Origin: Pseudomonas sp. LD120
GTDB lineage: Bacteria > Pseudomonadota > Gammaproteobacteria > Pseudomonadales > Pseudomonadaceae
Direction: 5' to 3'
Length of the DNA stretch: 64,000 nt
Assembly (NCBI RefSeq): GCF_009861525.1
Contig: NZ_WVHL01000005.1
Location: 2,046,001 to 2,110,000 of the forward strand
The notes beneath the pieces are model-generated. The model ran no database searches and had not been told where the DNA came from. It saw nothing but the letters and a program-made list of their open reading frames with translations. Shown here one piece after another: positions 25,582 through 34,005 of this stretch (the stretch's first letter is position 1; each line of letters begins with the position of its first letter). A program made the translations under genes and the position numbers.

Positions 25582-26046
25582 ATGAGTAAGTTGCGTGTCG
25601 TGATGTGCTTGTCATGCATGTTGTTGTCGGGCTGCCGAGTGCAAACCCTGTATCTGAATGGCGATGCGCGTGGCCAGGTGGTGGATGCATTGAGTGGCAT
25701 GCCGATCGCCGGGGCCAAGGGGGCCTTGTGTGGGGCGCAGTTCCTGACTGGCGAGGACGGACGCTTCCAGGTCGAGCAGGCAACCGACTGGGAGTTGGTG
25801 ATGGTACTGGCCAGTCGCGGGCTCCAGGACACTCCGCACCCTTGCAACATGAGTATCAGCGCGGTCGATTACCAGACCCGCCAGTGGTCGGCCCCCTTTG
25901 CCGCCCACTACGACTTTCCCATTAGGCTGTTGCCTGCATCCAGTTCCTTGCACTATGGGGTGGAGTCTTCAGGCAATGGAGTGGCTGGACGCCCGTTGCA
26001 GGCAGAACCGCTCCAAGATGAGTTGTTCCTGGAGTCAGGGTATTGA
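25582..26046 (+). CDS. Putative lipoprotein with a carboxypeptidase-regulatory-like fold
   Basis: The 154-residue protein starts at ATG 25582 behind AAGGAG. It has a lipoprotein signal ending in LLSGC, which makes Cys18 the lipidated residue. The segment LNGDARGQVVDALSGMPIAGAKGAL, followed by EDGRFQVEQAT, resembles the beta-sandwich CarboxypepD_reg/DUF4198-like fold that decorates surface lipoproteins. Two more Cys (CGAQF and HPCNM) could pair. It lies downstream of the DUF599 gene and converges on another lipoprotein gene. Function is unknown. Confidence 0.7.
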   Translation: MSKLRVVMCLSCMLLSGCRVQTLYLNGDARGQVVDALSGMPIAGAKGALCGAQFLTGEDGRFQVEQATDWELVMVLASRGLQDTPHPCNMSISAVDYQTRQWSAPFAAHYDFPIRLLPASSSLHYGVESSGNGVAGRPLQAEPLQDELFLESGY

Positions 26047-26114
26047 GCTCCAGTACTTAGTTATCTATTCGACAACTAAACACCGTTGTATTGAGCTGCT
26101 GTTTTGCAGACAAG

Positions 26115-26141
26115 AAAAAGCCCGCACTTGGCGGGCTTTTT
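26115..26141. terminator. Bidirectional terminator between two convergent lipoprotein genes
   Basis: AAAAAGCCCGC and GCGGGCTTTTT form a symmetrical 11-bp stem with a 5-nt loop. Both strands present a T-run after the stem, so it can serve both genes. Confidence 0.85.
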
Positions 26142-26161
26142 GGTGTTGCGCTAAAACCGAC

Positions 26162-26413
26162 TTAGTTGGTTTTAGGCGCTTCTTCCTTGATGCTTTCTTC
26201 GACCGCAGCTTTGTTGGATTCAGCCTGATCTTTGGCGGCTTCGGCGTTTTCTTTCGCTGCCTCGTTCACTTTATCCTGAGCCTCGTTCATTTTTTGCTGC
26301 GCTTGCTCTGCATGCTGGTTGGCGTCTTGAGCTTTGTCTTCGGACTTTTTGTCACAGGCAGCCAGGCCAAGGGAGGCGGTCAGCATCAGGGCAATAGCTA
26401 AAGTCTTACGCAT
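26162..26413 (-). CDS. Small coiled-coil lipoprotein
   Basis: The 83-residue product from ATG 26413 has a lipoprotein signal ending LGLAAC (Cys20). After it comes a highly charged helix rich in Ala, Glu, Gln and Lys with heptad-like spacing (HAEQAQQKMNEAQDKVNEAA, then KENAEAAKDQAESNKAA). The pattern resembles Lpp/OprI-type envelope spacer lipoproteins but without a C-terminal Lys-Arg tail for peptidoglycan attachment, so it is probably free. AAGGAGAA precedes the start. It shares a terminator with the convergent upstream gene. Confidence 0.75.
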   Translation of the reverse strand: MRKTLAIALMLTASLGLAACDKKSEDKAQDANQHAEQAQQKMNEAQDKVNEAAKENAEAAKDQAESNKAAVEESIKEEAPKTN

Positions 26414-26571
26414 GGGGTATTTCTCCTTAGTAAAGATATCGACTGGCCTTTCGAGCATGGCGTTGTGATTTAAGTTCCTTTAAATGCCCAGATATATTAA
26501 GTATTCCTGCCACGGAACTTTTGCCCGCGTAGTTCGATGCCAATTTCTGACAATAACAAGAGGCATATTCC

Positions 26572-27048
26572 ATGACGCAAAACCCTATTTTTGAGCGAGC
26601 GATACGCTTTCTATCTGCACTGCGCCACTGTCAGGTGCTGGGCATCACCGTACACAGCGCTTCCACCGAAGGCATGACCCTGACGTTGCCCTACCGCCCG
26701 CAGATTGTGGGTGATCCGCAAAGCGGGATTATTCACGGCGGCGCGCTGACTACGCTGATGGACACCGCCTGTGGCATGGCCACCTTGTGCGTGTTGCCGG
26801 CGTTCGAGGTGTGCCCGACCCTGGATCTGCGGGTCGACTATATGCATCCGGCAGTGCCTCATCATGACGTGCATGGTTTCGCCCAGTGCTACCGGGTGAC
26901 CACTGATGTGATCTTCACTCGCGGCTTTGCCTATCAGGATGATCCCGAGCGTCCTGTGGCCCATGTGGTGGGCACCTTCATGCGCATGGGCAAGGGTCTC
27001 AAAGGTGTCCCGGGGTTCGCCAGTTCGATCAAGGGAGCTCGCCCATGA
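26572..27048 (+). CDS. PaaI-type hotdog thioesterase, first of an overlapping pair
   Basis: The 158-residue protein has the hotdog central helix motif IIHGGALTTLMDTACG with His55-Gly-Gly and Asp64 as the likely catalytic acid. A strand, CPTLDLRVDYMHPA, follows. Such enzymes hydrolyse acyl-CoA or acyl-carrier thioesters; the substrate cannot be read here. The start at ATG 26572 has AAGAGG upstream. The last codons overlap the next hotdog gene by 4 bp (ATGA), so the two products are made together and may form a heteromer. Confidence 0.85.
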   Translation: MTQNPIFERAIRFLSALRHCQVLGITVHSASTEGMTLTLPYRPQIVGDPQSGIIHGGALTTLMDTACGMATLCVLPAFEVCPTLDLRVDYMHPAVPHHDVHGFAQCYRVTTDVIFTRGFAYQDDPERPVAHVVGTFMRMGKGLKGVPGFASSIKGARP

Positions 27049-27497
27049 GTGAGAGTCTAAAGGCACTGCTGGATCAGGCCCACCAGCAAGGCGACTACAC
27101 CGCGCTGCTGCAGAAAATTCCTTACGCCAGCCTGATTGGCATCGAGTGCTCGCGGTTGGGAGACGAGCTGCTGTTTCGTCTGCCGGCCAACAAGGACAAC
27201 ATCGGCAACCCGTTGCTGCCCGCGCTGCATGGCGGCGTGATTGCCGGTTTCATGGAGTTGGCGGCAGCCCTGCATCTGTTGATCTTCACCGGCTCGCCCG
27301 GGGTGCCGAAGATCATCGACTTCTCCCTGGATTACCTGCGCGCCGGGCAGTTTCGCGACACCTTCGCTCGCTGCCAGGTCTGGCGCCAGGGCCGACGCGT
27401 GGCCAACGTCGCGATCACTGCCTGGCAGAGCACCGTCGACGAGCCAATTGCCACCGCTCGCGCACATTTCAAGATTGAAGAGACGCCCGCCCCTTGA
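27045..27497 (+). CDS. PaaI-type hotdog thioesterase, second of an overlapping pair
   Basis: The 150-residue protein shows ALHGGVIAGFMELAAALHLL with His62-Gly-Gly and Glu71 in the catalytic-acid position, where its neighbour has Asp. IIDFSLDYLRAG then matches the hotdog beta strand. An extra N-terminal helix (residues 1-25) precedes the fold. Its stop codon lies inside the -35 part of the heat-shock-type promoter of htpG (27493-27499). Its specificity is unknown. Confidence 0.85.
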   Translation: MSESLKALLDQAHQQGDYTALLQKIPYASLIGIECSRLGDELLFRLPANKDNIGNPLLPALHGGVIAGFMELAAALHLLIFTGSPGVPKIIDFSLDYLRAGQFRDTFARCQVWRQGRRVANVAITAWQSTVDEPIATARAHFKIEETPAP

Positions 27498-27520
27498 AAT
27501 CTGTCGAGCTACCCCCACTT
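27493..27520 (+). promoter_or_regulatory. Heat-shock (sigma32/RpoH) promoter of htpG
   Basis: CTTGAAA (27493-27499), a 13-bp spacer and CCCCACTT (27513-27520) match the sigma32 consensus CTTGAAA-N11-16-CCCCATNT at all but one fixed position. It lies about 70 bp before the htpG start, overlapping the stop codon of the upstream thioesterase gene. Confidence 0.75.
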
Positions 27521-27587
27521 CCATGTCATCCCGCCGCTCTCCGCTTCCGGAACGCGACTACTGCCATCTGATTGGAGTTTGATGACC

Positions 27588-29492
27588 ATGAGTGTGGAAA
27601 CTCAAAAGGAAACCCTGGGCTTCCAGACCGAGGTGAAGCAACTGCTGCACCTCATGATCCATTCGTTGTATTCCAACAAGGAAATCTTCCTTCGCGAATT
27701 GATCTCGAACGCCTCTGACGCCGTCGACAAATTACGCTTCGAAGCCCTGTCCAAGCCTGACTTGCTGGAAGGTGGCGCTGAACTGAAGATCCGTGTGAGC
27801 TTCGACAAGGACGCGAAAACCGTCACCCTCGAAGACAACGGCATCGGCATGAGCCGTGAAGATGTGATCACCCACCTGGGGACCATCGCCAAGTCCGGCA
27901 CCGCCGACTTCATGAAAAACCTCACCGGCGACCAGAAGAAAGACTCGCACCTGATCGGTCAGTTTGGCGTGGGTTTCTACTCCGCGTTCATCGTCGCCGA
28001 CCAGGTCGAGGTGTTCAGCCGCCGTGCCGGCTTGTCCGCCAGCGAAGGCGTGCACTGGTCGTCCAAGGGTGAAGGCGAGTTCGAGGTTGCGACCATCGAC
28101 AAGGCCGACCGCGGTACTCGCATTGTCCTGCACCTGAAGTCCGGTGAAGACGAGTTTGCCGATGGCTGGCGCCTGCGCAACATCATCAAGAAGTACTCCG
28201 ACCACATCGCCCTGCCGATCGAGTTGCCAAAAGAGGCCGCGGCCGCTGAAGGCGAAGAGAAGCCGGCACTGGAGTGGGAAACCGTCAACCGCGCCAGCGC
28301 TTTGTGGACCCGTCCGCGTACCGAGATCAAGGACGAGGAATACCAGGAGTTCTACAAGCACATCGCCCATGACTTCGAGAACCCGCTGAGCTGGAGCCAC
28401 AACAAGGTCGAAGGCAAGCTGGAATACAGCTCGCTGCTCTACGTGCCGGCCCGCGCACCCTTCGACCTGTACCAGCGTGAAGCGCCGAAGGGCCTCAAGC
28501 TCTACGTGCAGCGCGTGTTCGTCATGGATCAGGCCGAGTCGTTCCTGCCGCTGTACCTGCGCTTCATCAAGGGCGTGGTGGATTCCAACGACCTGTCACT
28601 GAACGTCTCGCGGGAAATCCTGCAGAAAGACCCGATCATCGATTCGATGAAGTCGGCGCTGACCAAGCGCGTGCTGGACATGCTGGAAAAACTGGCGAAG
28701 AACGAGCCTGAGCAATACCAGGGCTTCTGGAAAAACTTCGGCCAGGTGATGAAGGAAGGCCCGGCCGAAGACTTCGCCAACAAGGAGAAGATCGCCGGCC
28801 TGCTGCGCTTCGCGTCCACTCAGGGCGACGACGGCGAGCAGACTGTGTCCCTGGCAGATTACCTGGCTCGCGCCAAGGAAGGTCAGGACAAGATCTACTT
28901 CCTCACCGGCGAATCCTACGCCCAGGTGAAAAACAGCCCGCACCTGGAAGTCTTCCGCAAGAAAGGCATCGAAGTGCTGCTGCTCACCGACCGCATCGAC
29001 GAGTGGCTGATGAGCTACCTCAACGAATTCGACGGCAAGAGCTTTGTCGACGTGGCGCGGGGTGACCTGGACCTGGGCAACCTGGACTCGGAAGAGGACA
29101 AGAAGGCTGCCGAGGAGGTCGCCAAGACCAAGGAAGGCCTGGTTGAGCGGATCAAGACCGTCTTGGGCGAGAACGTCAGCGAAGTGCGGGTTTCCCACCG
29201 CCTGACCGACTCCCCGGCGATCTTGGCCATCGGCGAGCAGGACCTGGGGCTGCAAATGCGTCAGATCCTTGAAGCCAGCGGGCAGAAGGTTCCGGATTCC
29301 AAGCCGATCTTCGAATTCAACCCGACTCACCCGCTGATCGAGAAACTTGACGGCGAGCAAAGCGAAGAGCGCTTTGGCGACCTGTCGCATATCCTCTTCG
29401 ATCAAGCGGCCCTGGCGGCCGGTGACAGCTTGAAAGACCCGGCGGCCTATGTGCGCCGACTGAACAAGCTGCTGGTTGAACTGTCGGTTTAA
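27588..29492 (+). CDS. htpG: Hsp90-family chaperone HtpG
   Basis: HtpG is the bacterial Hsp90, an ATP-dependent dimeric cytosolic chaperone. The 634-residue reading from ATG 27588 (MSVETQKETLGFQTEVKQLL) fits the length I recall for P. aeruginosa HtpG. The GHKL ATPase domain (1-230) includes FLRELISNASDAVDKLR, VTLEDNGIGM and IGQFGVGFYSAFIVAD. The middle domain has the catalytic-loop Arg region (LSLNVSREILQ, about 336-346). The C-terminal dimerisation domain starts near residue 505. An ATG two codons earlier (27582) is closer to the TTGGAG site and cannot be excluded. Confidence 0.96.
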   Translation: MSVETQKETLGFQTEVKQLLHLMIHSLYSNKEIFLRELISNASDAVDKLRFEALSKPDLLEGGAELKIRVSFDKDAKTVTLEDNGIGMSREDVITHLGTIAKSGTADFMKNLTGDQKKDSHLIGQFGVGFYSAFIVADQVEVFSRRAGLSASEGVHWSSKGEGEFEVATIDKADRGTRIVLHLKSGEDEFADGWRLRNIIKKYSDHIALPIELPKEAAAAEGEEKPALEWETVNRASALWTRPRTEIKDEEYQEFYKHIAHDFENPLSWSHNKVEGKLEYSSLLYVPARAPFDLYQREAPKGLKLYVQRVFVMDQAESFLPLYLRFIKGVVDSNDLSLNVSREILQKDPIIDSMKSALTKRVLDMLEKLAKNEPEQYQGFWKNFGQVMKEGPAEDFANKEKIAGLLRFASTQGDDGEQTVSLADYLARAKEGQDKIYFLTGESYAQVKNSPHLEVFRKKGIEVLLLTDRIDEWLMSYLNEFDGKSFVDVARGDLDLGNLDSEEDKKAAEEVAKTKEGLVERIKTVLGENVSEVRVSHRLTDSPAILAIGEQDLGLQMRQILEASGQKVPDSKPIFEFNPTHPLIEKLDGEQSEERFGDLSHILFDQAALAAGDSLKDPAAYVRRLNKLLVELSV

Positions 29493-29514
29493 CCAGGTTG
29501 CAGGAAAAACCCGC

Positions 29515-29529
29515 TTCGGCGGGTTTTTT
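29515..29529 (+). terminator. Terminator of htpG
   Basis: AAAAACCCGC and GCGGGTTTTTT form a compact stem around a 4-nt loop just after the htpG stop codon. Confidence 0.8.
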
Positions 29530-29563
29530 CATTCTGGTGTCCCCCTACTGGAGAAGATGAGTC

Positions 29564-30292
29564 ATGACTCAAATCACCGTGCGTTCTGTGGTCTATCAGA
29601 TCGATGGCCAGCCCTATGAAGGTCTCCTGGCCTTCGATGCCGCCCATCAAGGCGCGCTCCCGGGGTTGCTGATGGCGCCGAACTGGATGGGTGTCAGCGC
29701 CGGCGCGCAGAAGCTTGCCGAGTCGGTGGCGGCCAAGGGGTATGTGGTGCTGGTCGCCGACCTGTATGGCCAGTCGGTGCGCCCTAGCGACGCCGATCAG
29801 GCCGGTGCGGCGATGATGCCCCTGAAGAATGACCGGGGGCTCTTGCGCCAGCGCATGCAGGCGGCCTTCAGCGCCCTGCAGAGCCAGACCGAGGCCGCAG
29901 TGGACACCACGAGGCTGGCCACCTTCGGTTTCTGCTTTGGCGGCTGCTGCGTGCTGGAACTGGCCCGCAGCGGGGCGCCAGTCAAGGCCGCGGCTTCCTT
30001 CCATGGCACCCTGGACACGCCTGAGCCTGCGGATGCGCAGAACATCAAGGGCTCGGTGCTGGTGCTGCACGGTGCGGCCGATCCGCTGGTGGCCAAGGAA
30101 CAACTGCCGGCCTTTGAGGCGGAGATGAACGCGGCAGGCGTTGACTGGCAACTGGTCAGCTACGGCGGTGCGGTGCATTCCTTTACCGATCCTCAGGCCA
30201 ATGTCCCGGGCAAGATGATGTATGACGCCAAGACATCGGCGCGGGCCTTTGCCACCTTGTACTACCTGCTGGACGAAGTGTTCCAAAACTGA
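29564..30292 (+). CDS. Dienelactone hydrolase family protein
   Basis: The 242-residue alpha/beta hydrolase has a cysteine nucleophile in GFCFGGCC (Cys124), Asp173 in LHGAADPLV and His205 in GAVHSFTDP, the C-D-H triad of dienelactone hydrolases. Housekeeping homologues of this type are common and need not act in aromatic degradation, and no such pathway is nearby. The start ATG 29564 follows GGAGAAGATGAG. I recall a similar protein following htpG in P. aeruginosa, so this is conserved synteny rather than an operon. Confidence 0.88.
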   Translation: MTQITVRSVVYQIDGQPYEGLLAFDAAHQGALPGLLMAPNWMGVSAGAQKLAESVAAKGYVVLVADLYGQSVRPSDADQAGAAMMPLKNDRGLLRQRMQAAFSALQSQTEAAVDTTRLATFGFCFGGCCVLELARSGAPVKAAASFHGTLDTPEPADAQNIKGSVLVLHGAADPLVAKEQLPAFEAEMNAAGVDWQLVSYGGAVHSFTDPQANVPGKMMYDAKTSARAFATLYYLLDEVFQN

Positions 30293-30310
30293 CCGCAATC
30301 CCCTGATCCC

Positions 30311-30390
30311 GGAGCGGGCTTGCCGGCGCGGGCGTGAGCGAGCACAACGCAAGACTCAGGGGGGGCGTTTCCCGGCAAGCCGGCGCCTAC
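30311..30390. repeat. Inverted pair of REP-like elements
   Basis: GGGCTTGCCGGCG (30316-30328) and CCCGGCAAGCCGGCGCC (30371-30387) face each other about 40 bp apart, as in the two-REP units seen in pseudomonads. They lie between the convergent dienelactone hydrolase and pirin genes. Confidence 0.65.
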
Positions 30391-30393
30391 GGA

Positions 30394-31266
30394 TCAGTGG
30401 CGAGAGGCGGGCAGTTCGATGCGCTCGCTTTCTCCCGGCACTGGCGGCCAGTCCCCGGCCGCCCAGCGTCTGCGTGCTGCATCGATCAACAGTGGGTCGC
30501 TGGCGACAAAGTTCCAGTTGATCCGTCGCGGCCCGTCCAACGGCGCACCGCCAAGCAGTACCGCATGGCAGTCGCTCTCGGCGAACAGCGTGGCGTTTTC
30601 TCCCACCGGCAATACCACCAGCGAGTGCAGGGGCAATGGCTCGCTGTCCAGCTGTGCCTCGCCGCTCAGTACATACAGCGCGCGTTGCTGATGCTCGGTG
30701 GGAATCAACAGGCTGGTGGCGGTCTGCAGCTGCAGTTCGGCATACAGGGTCGCGGAGAGCACCGGCACCGGTGATTCCAGGCAGAAGCCGCTGCCGGCGA
30801 TCATGCGGATCGTGACCCCGAGGTTGTCACTCACCGGCAGTGTGGCTGCGGGGTGATGGCTGTAGTGCCCAGGCCCCTGCTCGTGCTCCTTGGGCGAGGC
30901 CAGCCAGACTTGCAAGCCATGCAGGGTGAAAGCCTGGTTCAGCAGTGTCTCGGGCGTGCGCTCGACATGGGCGATGGCGCTGCCTGCGGTCATCCAGCTG
31001 ACGTCCCCGGGCAGGACGATCTGGTCCGAGCCGAGACTGTCCTTGTGCTGGATCTGTCCTTCGAACAGGTAGGTCAGCGTGGACAGGCCAATATGCGGGT
31101 GCTGGCGGATGTTCATGCCTTTGCCGGCGGGGTAGGAGGTGCTCAGCATGTGGTCGAAGAATACGAAGGGGCCGACACTGCGGCACTGTGCCGAAGGCAG
31201 GGGGCGGAGGATGGGCTGGCCTTCGACGTGCTCGACTCGGGGACGGATCACTAGGGATGAGTTCAT
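30394..31266 (-). CDS. Pirin family protein
   Basis: The 290-residue bicupin has the pirin N-cupin metal-site motif MNIRQHPHIGLSTLTYLFEG near residues 60-79, with His-X-His for metal, plus VERTPETLLNQAFTLHGLQVWLASP. The C-terminal cupin domain follows (ELQLQTATSLLIP, then LYVLSGEAQL). Some bacterial pirins are quercetin dioxygenases and others act as regulators; the sequence does not decide. ATG 31266 was chosen because MNSSLVIRPRVEHVEG is the usual start; a reading from 31383 adds an unrelated Ser-rich leader. Confidence 0.88.
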   Translation of the reverse strand: MNSSLVIRPRVEHVEGQPILRPLPSAQCRSVGPFVFFDHMLSTSYPAGKGMNIRQHPHIGLSTLTYLFEGQIQHKDSLGSDQIVLPGDVSWMTAGSAIAHVERTPETLLNQAFTLHGLQVWLASPKEHEQGPGHYSHHPAATLPVSDNLGVTIRMIAGSGFCLESPVPVLSATLYAELQLQTATSLLIPTEHQQRALYVLSGEAQLDSEPLPLHSLVVLPVGENATLFAESDCHAVLLGGAPLDGPRRINWNFVASDPLLIDAARRRWAAGDWPPVPGESERIELPASRH

Positions 31267-31333
31267 GGTGGATTCCAGGCTGATCGGAGTTCTGCCAGCA
31301 GCATAACTCCCTCCCCAGGTGCCCGCCTTGTCG

Positions 31334-31750
31334 CTACTGGCTGAAGGCGCCTTCGCAGAGGTGGGTCTCGATGCTGACCTCACTGCTGGTCATCAGTTTG
31401 TGGATCGGGCAACGGTCGGCTACCCGGTGCAGCTCTTCGCGCTGGGTATCGGTGAGTACGCCCCTGAGGGTCAGCTTGACGTGCAGGCCGTACGTGCCTT
31501 TCTGCTCTTGGCTGTTGTCGTGCTTGATCTCCACCGTGACCCCGGTCAGGGGAATGTTCTTTTTTTGCGCATAGAGCTTGAGGGTCAGAGCCTTGCAGGC
31601 GCCCAGGGCGGCATCGAAGTAGTCGTGGGGTTCGGGCGCGGTGCCTTCGCCACCGGCGGACGTGGGCAGGTCGGTGAACAACTGATGGTCGTCGACCTGG
31701 ATGCTGTGGCGAAAACCTTCGCTGGACTCGGTATTGACGGTAATGGTCAT
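31334..31750 (-). CDS. OsmC family peroxiredoxin-like protein
   Basis: The 138-residue protein carries the two family cysteines: ALGACKALTLKLYA (about Cys52) and VADRCPIHKLM (about Cys114). The second is in the typical C-P-x-H context of the YhfA-like branch. OsmC/Ohr proteins reduce organic hydroperoxides through these cysteines. It precedes the pirin gene on the same strand with a 67-bp gap, so they may be co-transcribed. The substrate is unknown. Confidence 0.88.
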   Translation of the reverse strand: MTITVNTESSEGFRHSIQVDDHQLFTDLPTSAGGEGTAPEPHDYFDAALGACKALTLKLYAQKKNIPLTGVTVEIKHDNSQEQKGTYGLHVKLTLRGVLTDTQREELHRVADRCPIHKLMTSSEVSIETHLCEGAFSQ

Positions 31751-32098
31751 GGCAAACCTCAGGCAGTGATGAGTATCGGATCGGTGGTAAGGGTGCTGAA
31801 GGTATAGAGCATTCGCAGGCGCAGGCGTTCCCGTTTTTTACTTTGGGTCAGCAGTGGCCCGGTGTTGCGCCGATGGATGTGCAAGCAGCGGTGAATCAGC
31901 GGGTCTGGAGGTGTCAATTGCACTGTTTGATTGAAAAAATGCCGATTTTGGGAAGCTGAATCGTTTTACTTTCAGGTATCGAAGTCATAGGGCGTTTTGA
32001 TATCACGTTTTTGTCTTACGCAAATTTCCGCTGGCCCGATACCGTCTAAGAGCACCTTGCTGCAAGGTTTTGCAGCGCTCTAGGAAGGAGCCGAAGGA
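31751..32098. other. 348-bp divergent intergenic region with a structured chemoreceptor leader
   Basis: No gene is seen. The right end holds a hairpin: GCTGCAA-GGTT-TTGCAGC (32059-32076), extended by AGAGC/GCTCT. It is followed by three GGA motifs just before the chemoreceptor start. A weak FliA-like motif (GGCCCGATA near 32034) lacks a good -35 partner. Confidence 0.5.
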
Positions 32099-33724
32099 AT
32101 GAGTCTTAGACGTCTCAATATTGCGCCTCGCGCAAGCCTGGGTTTTGGTTTGCTGGCGCTGATGGTGTTTTCCCTCGGGGCGTTCGCCCTGATGCAAATG
32201 GCGAATATGCGCCAGCAATCAGATGAAGTTGAGAGTAATTGGCTGCCCAGTGTCATGTCTGTAGGTGACATGAGTCAGCACCTGCTGCGCATCCGTGTGC
32301 TGACGCTGCGTCTGCTGATTAATCGCGACCCGCAGGGGATGGCCCAGAACGAAAACAAGATCAACGACATCAAGAACGGCCTGAGCGTTGCTCAACGGCG
32401 TTATGAGGCGCTGATCATATTGCCTGAGGAACGAGTCCTGTTTGACCGCTTCAAGGCCTTAGAAACGCAGTACCTGCAACGTCAGGCCCAGGTCATGACC
32501 TTCTCCAATCAGAATCAGATAGAGGAGGCGGCCAAGGTGGTCAACGGTGAAATGAATCAGTTGGGCGATGAATTGGCCACGACCCTACATGACCTGGTCG
32601 AGCTGAATAAGCAGAGTGCGACGCGTGCCACCGATTTGGCTAAGGCTGTGTTCAGCCAATCTCGGGTTTGGGTGCTGGCCATGATTGCGGTCGCGACGCT
32701 GGTGACTATTGGCCTGGCGCTGATGCTGACCCGGAGCATCGTTGTGCCATTGGCGCAGTCGCTGAATGTGGCTGAGGTGGTGGCTGGGGGGGATCTGACC
32801 GGTGATATCACGGTGACTGGTAAGGATGAGCCCGCGCGTTTGCTGCAGGCGCTCAAGTCCATGCAGCACAGCTTGCGGGAAACCATTCGGCGCATCTCTG
32901 ACTCCTCCAGTCAGTTGGCTTCGGCCTCGGAGGAGCTTAGCTGCGTCACTGAAGACGCCACCCGGGGGCTGCATCAACAGAGCCAGGAGATCGAGCAGGC
33001 AGCGACCGCGGTGAACCAGATGACTGCCGCGGTGGAGGAGGTGGCTAGCAACGCGGTCGCCACGTCTGAAGCGTCGCGAGAATCCGATCATATTGCTCAG
33101 CGCGGACGCGAGCAGGTGCATCAGACCGTGCTGTCGATTGAGGCGTTGGCCGAGGACGTGACGGCCAATGCCGGTCAGGTGGAAGACTTGGCGCAGAAGG
33201 TCTATGGCATCAGTAAGGTGCTGGACGTGATTCGAGCCATTGCCGAGCAGACCAACCTGTTGGCCTTGAATGCTGCAATCGAGGCTGCGCGGGCCGGTGA
33301 TGCCGGGCGAGGTTTTGCCGTGGTGGCCGACGAGGTGCGAGCCTTGGCCCATCGAACCCAGCAGTCGACCCAGGAAATCGAGCAGATGATCGGCGGCATT
33401 CAGCAGGGCACCGATCAAGCGGTCAGCGCCATGCAGCAGAGCAACGGTCGCGCCCGGTCGACCCTGGAAGTGGCCAAGGCGGCGGGGCAGGCGTTGGAGG
33501 AAATCGCCTCGGCGTTCACCTTGATCAACGAGCGCAACACCGTGATTGCCAGCGCCTCGGAACAACAGGCCGCGGTGGCGCGTGAGGTCGATCGCAACTT
33601 GATGAACATTCGTGATCTTGCTCACCAGACCTCAGCAGGAGCCAACCAGACCAGCGCTGCCAGTCAGGAGCTGTCGCGGTTGGCAGCGGACTTGAACAGC
33701 ATGGTGTCGCGCTTCTCGGTGTAA
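32099..33724 (+). CDS. Methyl-accepting chemotaxis protein (4HB type)
   Basis: The 541-residue chemoreceptor has TM1 (about 12-34), a periplasmic helical sensor of about 150 residues consistent with a four-helix bundle (4HB_MCP), TM2 (about 190-212, VWVLAMIAVATLVTIGLALM) and a HAMP domain to about 270. The signalling domain's hairpin tip is IAEQTNLLALNAAIEAARAG near residue 383. The very C-terminus (NSMVSRFSV) has no CheR-docking pentapeptide. I recall a chemoreceptor directly before fabB in P. aeruginosa (PA1608). The ligand is unknown. Confidence 0.93.
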   Translation: MSLRRLNIAPRASLGFGLLALMVFSLGAFALMQMANMRQQSDEVESNWLPSVMSVGDMSQHLLRIRVLTLRLLINRDPQGMAQNENKINDIKNGLSVAQRRYEALIILPEERVLFDRFKALETQYLQRQAQVMTFSNQNQIEEAAKVVNGEMNQLGDELATTLHDLVELNKQSATRATDLAKAVFSQSRVWVLAMIAVATLVTIGLALMLTRSIVVPLAQSLNVAEVVAGGDLTGDITVTGKDEPARLLQALKSMQHSLRETIRRISDSSSQLASASEELSCVTEDATRGLHQQSQEIEQAATAVNQMTAAVEEVASNAVATSEASRESDHIAQRGREQVHQTVLSIEALAEDVTANAGQVEDLAQKVYGISKVLDVIRAIAEQTNLLALNAAIEAARAGDAGRGFAVVADEVRALAHRTQQSTQEIEQMIGGIQQGTDQAVSAMQQSNGRARSTLEVAKAAGQALEEIASAFTLINERNTVIASASEQQAAVAREVDRNLMNIRDLAHQTSAGANQTSAASQELSRLAADLNSMVSRFSV

Positions 33725-33738
33725 GCCGGCAGCGCTGC

Positions 33739-33752
33739 CTGCGCAGGCACAA
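33739..33752. repeat. 14-bp palindrome after the chemoreceptor gene
   Basis: TGCCTGCGCAGGCA is a perfect palindrome 12 bp after the chemoreceptor stop. It is followed by CAAAAATG rather than a T-run and so would be at best a weak terminator. Confidence 0.4.
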
Positions 33753-34005
33753 AAATGTATGGTCAGCCCATCTCCTGCAACCTCATTGGTTGTTTTCGGT
33801 AACGCTGGCCTGCGCTCATGTATCCGGGCTCGTTGTGAGCGTTGCTGTAACAACGCCCGGCCCTCGCTGAGTAGCCGCTCCCGACTGCCCTGAAAAAGCC
33901 CTCAGCCTCTATAGCTGAATTTTGTGCCAGGCTCTCAGTCGGGCCATTTGCCGTTTACTGTCATCCGTCAGTGACGTCGCAAAAGCCGGTGGTAAAGCTG
34001 TACGT

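Noticed and set aside
32016..32042. FliA (sigma28) promoter for the first chemoreceptor
   Set aside because: Only the -10-like CCCGATAC is partly matched, and there is no acceptable TAAA/TCAAG at the right distance.
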